DNA of 5,658 nucleotides from Acidobacteriaceae bacterium (GCA_003136335.1 PLEA01000138.1:1-5658); one strand, 5' to 3'; positions 1 through 5,658 are shown, counted from the stretch's first letter. The notes: a model not told the origin generated them from the sequence alone. Made by a program: numbers and translations.

Positions 1-1
1 G

Positions 2-25
2 CGGGAAGAGCGGGAAGGCCGGTAA
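2..25 (+). CDS. possible 3' tail of an antitoxin gene (partial)
   Basis: A frame entering from the left edge reads REEREGR and stops at TAA 23-25. A charged tail ending just where a VapC-like reading frame begins is the usual arrangement for the antitoxin gene of a type II toxin-antitoxin pair, where stop and start codons overlap. Only seven residues are visible, so the antitoxin family cannot be named, and the frame may be chance. The call rests on position next to the PIN gene, not on sequence similarity. Confidence 0.25.
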   Translation, partial: REEREGR

Positions 26-456
26 CGCGAGTTCCAGCGTTTTGGGACGCAAGTGCTCTCGTTCCACTTTGCGTGCGGCAGAGCACAACGCCGCACGCGA
101 TTTCCCTCTATAGGACCTATGACGTCGTCGTGTGGTGGGCGACACCCGTCGAGATAGCAAGTGCGCTGGCCCGACTTCAGCGAATGAAGGAACTCGATTC
201 CCTCGACTGGGCCAAAGCCACTAATGTGGCCAAAAAACTTTCCCGATTGTGGTCCGTAATTCAGACTTCGGAACGTGTGCGCGCGACGTCGATCGAACTT
301 GTGGATCGCTTCGACCTGCGAGCCGCGGACTCTGTTCAGCTGGGAGCGACGCTGGAATAGTGTGAATACGCTCCTCAGGACCGCGTCTTTCTCACCGCGG
401 ATCAAAAGTTGCGAGATGCGGCTATACTCGCCGGCTTCGATGCCAAGCAATTGTGA
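22..456 (+). pseudogene. VapC-like PIN-domain toxin, interrupted by an in-frame TAG
   Basis: PIN-domain proteins of this type are Mg2+-dependent ribonucleases that act as toxins of type II toxin-antitoxin pairs. The frame is open from the window edge and reads FWDASALVPL, then VVWWATPVEIASALARL, then LRAADSVQLGATLE, and reaches TAG at 358-360. The same frame continues with CEYAPQDRVFLTADQKLRDAA and more to TGA 454-456, a normal PIN C-terminus. All four acidic active-site positions can be read: Asp 46-48, Glu 151-153, Asp 328-330 and, after the stop, Asp 400-402. The TAG sits where relatives commonly have Trp, so a TGG to TAG change is the simplest explanation. Without readthrough the last 32 codons and the fourth acidic residue are lost. 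The start is unresolved: a Shine-Dalgarno-like GGAAGG (13-18) lies just before GTA (22-24), which is not a usual start, and the next GTG (73-75) would remove the first Asp. The start could also lie left of the window. From codon 22 the length is about 144 residues, normal for the family. Confidence 0.85.
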
Positions 457-464
457 GTTCCCGC

Positions 465-1892
465 CTACTTCGCAACGCTTGCGTATCCGAAAATGGTCTT
501 CAACTCGAGGAATTCTTCCAGGCCGAACTCACCCCATTCCCGGCCGTTGCCCGACTGTGTGTAGCCTCCAAAGCACCCAGAGAAGTCGACTCTGGCGCCA
601 TTGATGTGCACATTTCCCGCTCGAATCCGCTTCGCAACCCGGCGTGCGCGTTCCAGGTTTCCTGCAGTCACAAAGCCTGACAAGCCATAGAGCGAGTCAT
701 TCGAACTGCATCATCTTCGTCTTCATAGGGGATCATGCAAAGCACAGGTCCGAAGATCTCTTCCCGGGCAATAGTCATTTCATTGTCGACATCCGCGAAC
801 ACCGTCGGCTTAACGAAGTAGCCCTTCGTCAGACCATCCGGATGGCCCGGCCCTCCCGCGACCAACTTCGCTCCCTCTTCGATTCCCTTGTGGATGAGGC
901 GCTGCACCTTGTCGAATTGGGCCTTGTTCGCCAGCGGTCCAACGTTGAAGTCTCCTGCAAATGGATCCCCGACTTTAGCAGCCTCAGCTGCCTGCTTCGC
1001 CGCCGCGACCGATGCAGCCGTCTTGGATCGAGGAATGAGCATGCGGGTCGGCGCGTTGCAGGATTGTCCGGTGTTGCGAAAGCATTCCGGTACGCCCTGC
1101 TTGACCGCTTTCTCGAGGTCAGCGTCATCCAGAATGATGTTGGCGACTTGCCTCCCAGTTCCTGCGTCACCCGCTTCACGGTGGGTGCGGCGACCTGGGC
1201 TACGGCGACACCAGCTCGCGTCGATCCAGTGAACGACACCATGGCCACATCCGGATGTGCTGAAATCGCAGCTCCGTCGGTAGGACCATCCCCACTCACC
1301 AAATTGAAAACGCCAGGTGGAACACCAGCTTCGTCAAGAATCTGCGCAAATAAATAAGAGTAAAGTGGAGCAAATTCGCTGGGCTTGAGAACCATGGTGC
1401 ATCCCGCTACGAGAGCGGGTGCTACTTTGGCCACAACCTGATTCATCGGCCAGTTCCACGGAGTGATCAAACCGCACACTCCAACCGGCTCTTTTCGCAT
1501 AAGCGTCGAACCCTTCAACTCTTCGAACTTGAAATGCTCCATCACCTTTGCGATTTCCATCAGGTGTGCGAGACCGGCGGGAGCCTGAGTTTTTCGGGAA
1601 AGGGAGATGGGAGCCCCATTTCCTGCGAAATGGTCGTGGCCATTTCTTCCAACTTTGACTTGTAAACGTCTATGATGCGGCGCAACAGCGCCAGGCGCTG
1701 CTCAACGCTTACTTCCGAATACGCTTCGAACGCGCGCTTGGCCGCTGTCACCGCACGGTCAATATCCGCGGCGCTGCCGAACGAGATCGTTGCAACGGGC
1801 TCTTCGTTCGCTGGGTTAATGACGGTGAAGTCGTGGCTCTCCGCCGGATCGACCCATTTTCCATCGATGTAAAACTTGCGTCAATCCTTCAT
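465..1892 (-). pseudogene. NAD(P)+-dependent aldehyde dehydrogenase, multiply disrupted
   Basis: The intact ancestor would have oxidised an aldehyde to its acid with NAD(P)+ in the cytoplasm; the substrate cannot be told. In order, the four segments give KFYIDGKWV and the N-terminal Rossmann part (1892 to about 1617); [19 protein letters not shown] and TQELGGKSP with the general-base Glu at 1159-1161 (about 1617 to 1141); [12 protein letters not shown] with the catalytic Cys at 1058-1060, then EEIFGPVL (1140 to about 700); and LSGFVTAG through SGNGREWGEFGLEEF (about 698 to 465). The lesions are TGA at codon 4 (1881-1883), loss of one G in a G run (CCCC at 1614-1617 on +), loss of one A (TT at 1140-1141 on +) and a 7-base loss at about 699-700. 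The deletions sum to 9 bases, and restoring them gives about 478 residues, normal length. ATG at 1890-1892 has AGGA a few bases upstream and is surely the ancestral start. The active-site residues are preserved, so decay looks recent. It ends 8 bases from the convergent PIN gene. Confidence 0.95.
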
Positions 1893-2207
1893 GGTTTCCT
1901 ATTTCGTTGCGGAGGATAATGCCGGCACTCTTGCTTTGCGACGACAAGGGACGTGCCCGCATGGCATTCCTGGCTCGCGCGGTTCGCTCCTCCATCTGGT
2001 CCGAACGATGATGCAACAACTTGATCGCAAACAGGGAGGAATGGGAAGAAGCAGCCAACGCCGAAACTCTTGCGCCCTTATACCTAACGTCGTACAGGGA
2101 TTTAGTCTGAAGGCTCGCACAGAACTTGGACGATATTATTCGGAAGATAAGCGAGGAAATCTCATCCTGGGAAGTTCGTCCCTGGAAACGTTGACCTTGT
2201 ATAGAGA
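1893..2207. other. region without a recognised gene
   Basis: This 315-base stretch lies upstream of the aldehyde dehydrogenase pseudogene and downstream of the 162-residue protein gene. Open frames cross it on both strands, but none shows protein-like composition, a family motif or a convincing ribosome binding site. On the - strand, CATTAT (1916-1921 read on the reverse) with a poor -35 could be a remnant promoter for the dehydrogenase, but the match is weak. I see no intrinsic terminator after the stop at 2208-2210; the short GGGA/TCCC pairing near 2170-2183 has no T run. Confidence 0.5.
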
Positions 2208-2696
2208 TTAATGGTGATGAACAACATCAAATGCCACAGCCGAAGCTGAGGATCCGATGTTCAGAATGGAAACCGCACGCTCGAGTTTGTGATGGCCGGT
2301 CTTGTGAAAGATGTAACTGAGTCCGACGACACCGACCGCCTCGCCGGCGAAATTCACAGCCAGTCCCGCTGTGCTTCCGGAGAATACGCGAGTCACGGGG
2401 TTGAGTTCCTGACCGCCATTGCGGAGGTTGTTTCGAGTTGCGATAAAGTCGGCTGTGCTGAACGCCGCACTGGTCGCGAACAGAAAGGTATTTTCACGGT
2501 CCCAAAATCGATGGCTCGGGGCCTCAGGCAGCGTCACTGGTTCCACAGACTTCACCATCGGGTTCGGTTCGATGGAAGCGGGCTGCAGAAGCGCAAAAGA
2601 AACTTGCTGCGCCAGCGCCGGTCCGCAAAGACCCGAAATTACAAGCAGAACGGCCGCTTTAGGTTTAAGAATCGCGCCAAGCCAGTTTGTCAGCAT
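2208..2696 (-). CDS. small exported/membrane protein of unknown function
   Basis: This is an intact 162-residue gene of no known function. A signal peptide is clear: basic residues at the start, a hydrophobic stretch at about 14-24 and an ALA cleavage site at 27-29, followed by a Pro-rich linker (about 38-60). The rest is moderately hydrophobic, with possible membrane segments at about 69-87, 106-131 and 141-159. Distinctive motifs are FWDRENTFLFATSA, STADFIATRNNL, GGQELNPVTR and the IFHKTGHHKLER loop, and the protein ends in HHH. I recall similar hypothetical proteins as widespread in Acidobacteriota, but I cannot name a domain family. The start ATG (2694-2696) has no strong Shine-Dalgarno sequence; it is chosen because the signal peptide follows directly. 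Both neighbours are separated by more than 250 bases, so it is probably transcribed alone. The many His residues might suggest metal or haem contact, but that is speculation. Confidence 0.85.
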   Translation of the reverse strand: MLTNWLGAILKPKAAVLLVISGLCGPALAQQVSFALLQPASIEPNPMVKSVEPVTLPEAPSHRFWDRENTFLFATSAAFSTADFIATRNNLRNGGQELNPVTRVFSGSTAGLAVNFAGEAVGVVGLSYIFHKTGHHKLERAVSILNIGSSASAVAFDVVHHH

Positions 2697-2726
2697 AACG
2701 TTAGTGAGTGCCCTACTTGGCCACCT

Positions 2727-2736
2727 GTACTAGTAC
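2727..2736. repeat. 10-base perfect palindrome GTACTAGTAC
   Basis: GTACTAGTAC is its own reverse complement. It lies about 30 to 40 bases upstream of the start codon of the 162-residue protein gene, a position suitable for an operator. Nothing else supports regulator binding, and a 10-base palindrome can arise by chance. Confidence 0.35.
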
Positions 2737-2931
2737 TAACGCAATGCTGGGCCAGGGAGAATGGCCCCTCCGTGCTACTCAACAGTCGATGGAGCGAGAG
2801 GAGATTACGGAAGTTACTGAGCGGACGGCTGCTGTGATCGCGACCGTAGAATGGCGACTGGCGTCCGTCGCCTTAATCCGCGATTCGGAGTCGCTCAGGC
2901 CGAGCGCACAAGGATCGGCCAGCGCTTCGCT

Positions 2932-2959
2932 AGCTTCAAAGAATCCAGCTTCAAAGAAT
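2932..2959. repeat. 13-base direct repeat, two copies
   Basis: AGCTTCAAAGAAT occurs at 2932-2944 and again at 2947-2959, separated by CC, giving a 15-base period. It lies immediately downstream of the stop of the fibronectin III relic on the - strand. It may be a small tandem duplication from replication slippage. Confidence 0.7.
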
Positions 2960-2966
2960 GATGAAG

Positions 2967-3170
2967 CTACGGAATCGAAGCCGCCACCGGCGGGGTCGAG
3001 CGCACGCTCTCTTGTCCCGCGGAATTTACGGCTGTGGCTTCGTAGTAGTAGGTCTGGCCAGCCACGACGCCACTATCGGTGTAAGCAGTGTTCGCATCCG
3101 GGGTGGAATTGATCCTGGCATACGTGCCGGTCGGGCTTGTGCTGCGGTAAATGTTGTAGCCTGCAACGAT
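2967..3170 (-). pseudogene. C-terminal fibronectin III fragment of a second surface protein
   Basis: Read on the - strand, this gives VAGYNIYRSTSPTGTYARIN, then TAYTDSGVVAGQTYYYEATA, then VNSAGQESVRS, ending at TAG 2967-2969. This is the carboxyl end of a fibronectin III domain, an extracellular beta-sandwich, and it matches the last 70 residues of the intact lipoprotein at 3794-5440 in layout (GYNIYR, TTYTDSAV, YCYATTAVDS). Before GYNIYR the expected SLTW-type strand is missing; the frame reads QRPLNDEGI instead, which is antisense to the DUF3368 relic. No domain or export signal precedes it. It is therefore the 3' end of a related gene whose 5' part was lost. A TTG at 3183-3185 could nominally start a 72-residue product, but such half a domain would not be expected to fold or be exported. 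Confidence 0.85.
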
Positions 3171-3530
3171 GCCCTCATCATTCAAAGGGCGCTGGATGAA
3201 TCGAGAATCAGAGTGATCGCCGTTAAGGACAGGAAACTCGTTACGAAATTGCAGCGAGACTTTGGCCTCGGCCGGGGTGAAGCGGAAGCTATCGTCCTGG
3301 CTCTCGCGGACAAAGCTCGTATTTTGGGCATCGATGATAAGAATGGGATCAATGCGTGCAAGCTGCTTGGCGTTGTGTTTACGACGGCGATAGGCCTCCT
3401 GGTGCGAATGCGTGAGAAACGACTGCTTACGACGAACGAGTCCCTCGTTGACAAGTTGCCAACATATCCCTTCAACGCTGTGCTCACAGGTCCATCGTTC
3501 CCATATCGACCTCTGGTCATAGGAAACACC
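3168..3530 (+). pseudogene. C-terminal part of a DUF3368 PIN-like protein, 5' truncated
   Basis: DUF3368 proteins are small PIN-fold putative nucleases, often paired with a UPF0175 antitoxin. From about 3168 the + strand reads DALIIQRALDESRIRVIAV, then DFGLGRGEAEAIVLALA with acidic residues at 3279-3281 and 3285-3287, then ARILGIDDKNG with Asp codons at 3333 and 3336, then ACKLLGVVFTTAIGLLVRM. These are the expected middle and C-terminal blocks of the family. The first third, with the SDTSPLI-type strand and its catalytic Asp, is absent. In its place the frame runs antisense through the fibronectin III relic. Recognisable similarity fades after about 3458, though PYRPLVI near 3510-3530 may be the family tail. 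The frame stays open to TAG 3720-3722, but the last 60 residues resemble nothing. The long open frame from 2958 to 3722 is thus a chance chimera and not a gene. No UPF0175 gene is nearby. Confidence 0.8.
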
Positions 3531-3558
3531 TCGTTGTTCAAAACGTTGAACTGTTTCC
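3522..3558. repeat. interrupted inverted repeat
   Basis: GTTCAA (3536-3541), a four-base loop AACG and TTGAAC (3546-3551) form a small perfect hairpin. GGAAAC (3522-3527) and GTTTCC (3553-3558) could pair outside it with an uneven bulge. No T run follows on either strand, so it is not a standard terminator. It lies at the edge where DUF3368 similarity ends. Confidence 0.35.
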
Positions 3559-3793
3559 GATTCGCTTATCGAGTAGAAGAGAAGAAATCCGTGCGCTACT
3601 CCGACCTTCCAGCATCGGAATCTTGTTTTCCGGTTTCTGGCGATCGGCCCTTCGGCCTAAGCTTCCTGGAAGAACTGATGCTGCTAAATTTGAAAAGCCT
3701 GACCGGGTCCGGTCAGGCTTAGGTCTTTGCCACCTTAACTTTTCAAGTCTAGATCCGACTGAACAGATCACCGGAGAGCGAAGCCTCGCACAA
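3531..3793. other. region without a recognised gene
   Basis: Between the DUF3368 relic and the lipoprotein stop codon no coding sequence can be supported. The stretch carries the inverted repeat at 3522-3558 and the terminator at 3693-3720. The open frames that cross it have no motifs. Confidence 0.5.
3693..3720 (-). terminator. intrinsic terminator of the lipoprotein gene
   Basis: AAGCCTGACCGG (3695-3706) and CCGGTCAGGCTT (3709-3720) are perfect reverse complements separated by two bases; a relaxed loop leaves about a 10-base-pair stem. On the - strand the stem is followed by TTTT (partly inside the arm) and then CAAATTT. It starts 73 bases after the stop codon of the gene ending at 3794, which fits rho-independent termination of that transcript. 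On the + strand the following sequence (AGGTCTTTG) is a poor T run, so the element points to the - strand. Confidence 0.8.
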
Positions 3794-5440
3794 TTACGGA
3801 GGAGGGATCTGAACATCGGAAACGACGTTGGAGTAGCCGCTTTCTGCATTAGTGGAATCGACGGCGGTGGTTGCGTAGCAGTAGTTCGTGCCATCGGTCA
3901 CCGCAGAATCTGTATATGTCGTGGCGGAGTCCAGCGTGGCGCCATTGACCTTCGAGTAACCGCCGCAGGAGCTTACATAAACCGCACGGTAAATGTTGTA
4001 CCCCGAGATGTTCGGCGAGGTGCTGGCGTTCCACGTCAAGCTGACGGTGTGGACCGGAGCCGGAGTACCGGTTCCGGTAGCCGTATCCGTTGTCGTGGCA
4101 ACCTGGGCGTTGCTGGTAAAGCTCAGATTGGAACTATCCGCACCGGCAACCAGCGGACTGTAGGTGATGGTGAACGATGCGCTCTGTCCTGCCGGAATGA
4201 CTGTGGGCAGCGACAGACCACTGATTGCAAAACGCGAGTTGCTGGTGTTGGCGGCCGTGACGGTTACGTTCGCTCCAGTGGCAGTGAGACTTCCCGAGGC
4301 TGTACCGCTTGTTCCAGCGACTATGCTGCCGACAGCGATCGGAGCCGGAGTCGCGCTCAGCTGTCCGGCCACGGTTGAGCCAACGCCCGCGAGAGCAATC
4401 GCTAAAGTTGGATTTGATCCATTGGACGTGACGGTAACGCTCCCGCTGGCGCTGGCAGCCGCGGCCGGAGTAAAGGTCACGGTGAAGTTGGTACTTTGTC
4501 CTGCCCTGAGCGTGACGGGCGTGGAAATTCCGCTCAGCGTGAAACCTGTACCGCTAATTGCAACCTGTGAAATTGTCACGGTCGAACCGCCGGTATTCGT
4601 CACGGTTTCCGACAGTCCCAGATTGCTACCCACCGTCACGGTTCCAAAGTTCAGACTCGTGGGACTCGCTCCCAGCGCACCCACCGCAGCCCCCGTACCG
4701 GACAACGCCACCGACAGCGAAGGATTGGGAGCATTCGACGTGATCGTCACATTGCCGCTGGCGCTTCCTGACGCGTTCGGTGCAAACGTAACGGTAAACG
4801 TTGTGCTTTGAGAAGCGTTGAGCGCGAGTGGCGTGGTTATACCGCTCAGCGTGAATCCGGTGCCGCTCACCACGGCCTGAGAAATGTTTACCGTTGTCCC
4901 GCTATTGTTCGTGAGAGTGATGGTCTGATTGCTCTGGCTCCCCACGGTTACGCTGCCAAAACTTTCGCTGGTTGGACTAACTGCGAGCTGACCACTCGCT
5001 ATTCCGGTTCCGGTAAGCGAGAGCGTAGCGGCACTGTTGGAGGCGTTGCTCGTAATCGAAGCCGTGGCATTGAAAGTCCCCGCAGCATTGGGACTAAAGA
5101 CGACGCTGACGGGAGTGCTTTGGCCAGCAAGAATCGCGACCGGCAGACTTGGTGCACTCAACGAGAAATATTTGGTGGAAATTGTCGCGCTGCTGACCGT
5201 AATGGAGGCCGTGCCGGTATTCGACACAGTCATGCTCAGCGTTTTGCTGGTGCCAACCGTAACACTCCCAAAATCCACACTAGATCCGCTCAGAGACAAG
5301 ATTCCCGATTGCTGTGTCGAAGCAGATTTGCTCGAACTGAACCCTTGGCAGCCGACCATCGTTGCAAGGCAAAGAAAAACTAATCCAAGCTTATTTGCCC
5401 TGTTACACTCCACGGCAGCAGTTGACTTAAAACATTTCAT
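3794..5440 (-). CDS. lipoprotein with four choice-of-anchor D repeats and a fibronectin III domain
   Basis: This is an intact 548-residue exported protein. Residues 1-30 form a lipoprotein signal (basic NRANK, hydrophobic LGLVFLCLA, lipobox MVGC with Cys31), followed by a Ser/Gln linker to about 46. Four beta-sandwich repeats of the choice-of-anchor D (HYDIN/ASH-like) type follow at about 47-147, 151-250, 255-354 and 361-458. Each has the FGSVTVG-like opening, TNTG-like turn, LxAGQS(T/A)xFTVTF centre and a closing SLTGTG-like strand. Repeat 4 is the most divergent and lacks the opening FG. Residues about 464-548 are a fibronectin III domain (SLTWNAS, GYNIYR, TYTDSAV, CYATTAVDS) where Cys492 and Cys521 could form a disulfide. 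Such proteins are probably adhesive or scaffolding; no catalytic domain is visible and the ligand is unknown. ATG at 5438-5440 is preferred because the signal peptide follows at once and GGAA lies upstream. The frame stays open to 5620, but that adds 60 residues without an export signal. It is monocistronic by spacing, with a terminator downstream. Confidence 0.92.
   Translation of the reverse strand: MKCFKSTAAVECNRANKLGLVFLCLATMVGCQGFSSSKSASTQQSGILSLSGSSVDFGSVTVGTSKTLSMTVSNTGTASITVSSATISTKYFSLSAPSLPVAILAGQSTPVSVVFSPNAAGTFNATASITSNASNSAATLSLTGTGIASGQLAVSPTSESFGSVTVGSQSNQTITLTNNSGTTVNISQAVVSGTGFTLSGITTPLALNASQSTTFTVTFAPNASGSASGNVTITSNAPNPSLSVALSGTGAAVGALGASPTSLNFGTVTVGSNLGLSETVTNTGGSTVTISQVAISGTGFTLSGISTPVTLRAGQSTNFTVTFTPAAAASASGSVTVTSNGSNPTLAIALAGVGSTVAGQLSATPAPIAVGSIVAGTSGTASGSLTATGANVTVTAANTSNSRFAISGLSLPTVIPAGQSASFTITYSPLVAGADSSNLSFTSNAQVATTTDTATGTGTPAPVHTVSLTWNASTSPNISGYNIYRAVYVSSCGGYSKVNGATLDSATTYTDSAVTDGTNYCYATTAVDSTNAESGYSNVVSDVQIPPP
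4067..5302 (-). repeat. four tandem protein-coding repeats of about 100 codons
   Basis: Inside the lipoprotein gene the choice-of-anchor D units lie at about 5302-5000, 4990-4691, 4678-4379 and 4360-4067. Units 2 and 3 are the closest pair: both have GTGFTLSGI, TFTVTF or NFTVTF, and an SASG(N/S)VT run. Units 1 and 4 are more diverged. The period is about 310 bases. The pattern suggests internal duplication with later drift and could allow repeat-number change by recombination. Confidence 0.8.
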
Positions 5441-5602
5441 AGTTCGATTCCAGTTAGACAGCGCCAAGACTTTCGAGATCGATTCGGATATACATACTGA
5501 GTCTGCGCCTGGAAACGAGATTCGAACAGGTTTCAAAGGTACATAGACGTAGCGGCGAACGGTCATTGCCGTATGACTAAAGTTACTTCGCGATGCCGAT
5601 AG

Positions 5603-5633
5603 TTGACAAAAGCTAATCAATGGAAGTTATGCA
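5603..5633 (+). promoter_or_regulatory. weak promoter-like elements, possibly divergent
   Basis: TTGACA at 5603-5608 is a perfect -35 hexamer on the + strand, but the following -10 candidates (TTATGC after 18 bases or TATGCA after 19) are poor. It would drive a gene beyond the right edge. On the - strand the overlapping TTGTCA (5604-5609) with TAACTT (5580-5585) after 18 bases could serve the lipoprotein gene, leaving a leader of over 100 bases. Both assignments are tentative. Confidence 0.25.
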
Positions 5634-5658
5634 ATTGAGGCGAGCACGACGCCGAATA

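Larger units (their letters stand above)
2697..2966. other. region without a recognised gene
   Basis: This 270-base gap separates the 162-residue protein gene from the truncated fibronectin III relic. It holds the probable upstream control region of the former, a 10-base palindrome, a 13-base tandem repeat and two short inverted repeats without T runs (2853-2872 and 2918-2934). Frames that cross it give low-complexity or charged protein without motifs. No antitoxin gene or N-terminal half of the DUF3368 gene is found here. Confidence 0.5.

Noticed and set aside
644..1357. A 237-residue open frame on the + strand
   Set aside because: It lies antisense to the dehydrogenase pseudogene, whose conserved motifs on the - strand are unmistakable.
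1876..2211. A 111-residue open frame on the + strand in the gap upstream of the dehydrogenase
   Set aside because: It shows no recognisable motif, no ribosome binding site of note, and it overlaps the ends of genes on the other strand.
2918..2934. A short inverted repeat as terminator of the fibronectin III relic
   Set aside because: The stem is seven pairs with a wobble and a three-base loop, and no T run follows.
2958..3722. A 254-residue open frame on the + strand taken as one protein
   Set aside because: Its first 70 or so residues are antisense to a fibronectin III domain and its last 60 resemble nothing; only the middle matches DUF3368.
4164..4811. A 215-residue open frame on the + strand rich in V, A, P and T
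   Set aside because: It is the antisense of the choice-of-anchor D repeats; repetitive Ser/Thr/Val coding DNA often leaves the opposite strand open. The frame at 5037-5546 is rejected for the same reason.
4067..5302. Regularly spaced repeats as a CRISPR array
   Set aside because: The period is about 310 bases, the units are diverged and fully coding, and they form protein domains.
5441..5620. A 60-residue N-terminal extension of the lipoprotein
   Set aside because: The extension has no signal peptide and would bury the lipoprotein signal internally; the ATG at 5438-5440 leads directly into it.

Overview
The window is typical of a soil-type Acidobacteriota genome (class Terriglobia is my best guess). 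The basis is a long lipoprotein of tandem choice-of-anchor D (HYDIN/ASH-like) repeats ending in a fibronectin III domain, and a small secreted or membrane protein of a kind I associate with that phylum. The taxon is inferred from protein style only; no rRNA or tRNA is present.

Layout from left to right. (1) Bases 1-456, + strand: a VapC-like PIN-domain toxin gene, readable end to end but interrupted by an in-frame TAG where the family usually has Trp. A short reading frame ending at 23-25 may be the tail of its antitoxin. (2) Bases 465-1892, - strand, tail to tail with the PIN gene and 8 bases from it: a complete-length NAD(P)+-dependent aldehyde dehydrogenase pseudogene. It carries a stop at codon 4, two single-base deletions and one 7-base deletion. 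The three deletions total 9 bases, so the last segment returns to the original frame. (3) Bases 1893-2207: no gene recognised. (4) Bases 2208-2696, - strand: an intact 162-residue protein with a signal peptide and hydrophobic segments, function unknown. (5) Bases 2697-2966: no gene recognised, with small repeats and a palindrome. (6) Bases 2967 to about 3170, - strand: the C-terminal end of a fibronectin III domain, cut off at its 5' side. It meets, nearly base to base, the C-terminal half of a DUF3368 PIN-like gene on the + strand (about 3168-3530). (7) About 3531-3793: no gene, but a strong intrinsic terminator at 3693-3720 for the next gene. (8) Bases 3794-5440, - strand: an intact 548-residue lipoprotein with four choice-of-anchor D repeats and a fibronectin III domain. 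(9) Bases 5441-5658: its upstream region, with weak promoter-like elements on both strands.

The genes do not form one operon or pathway. The best reading is an accessory region in decay: two PIN-fold toxin relics, one enzyme pseudogene and one truncated surface-protein relic, beside two intact genes for exported proteins. The intact 1.6-kb gene argues that most of the lesions are biological rather than base-calling errors, but only read-level data can settle this. I did not find a convincing new molecular system.
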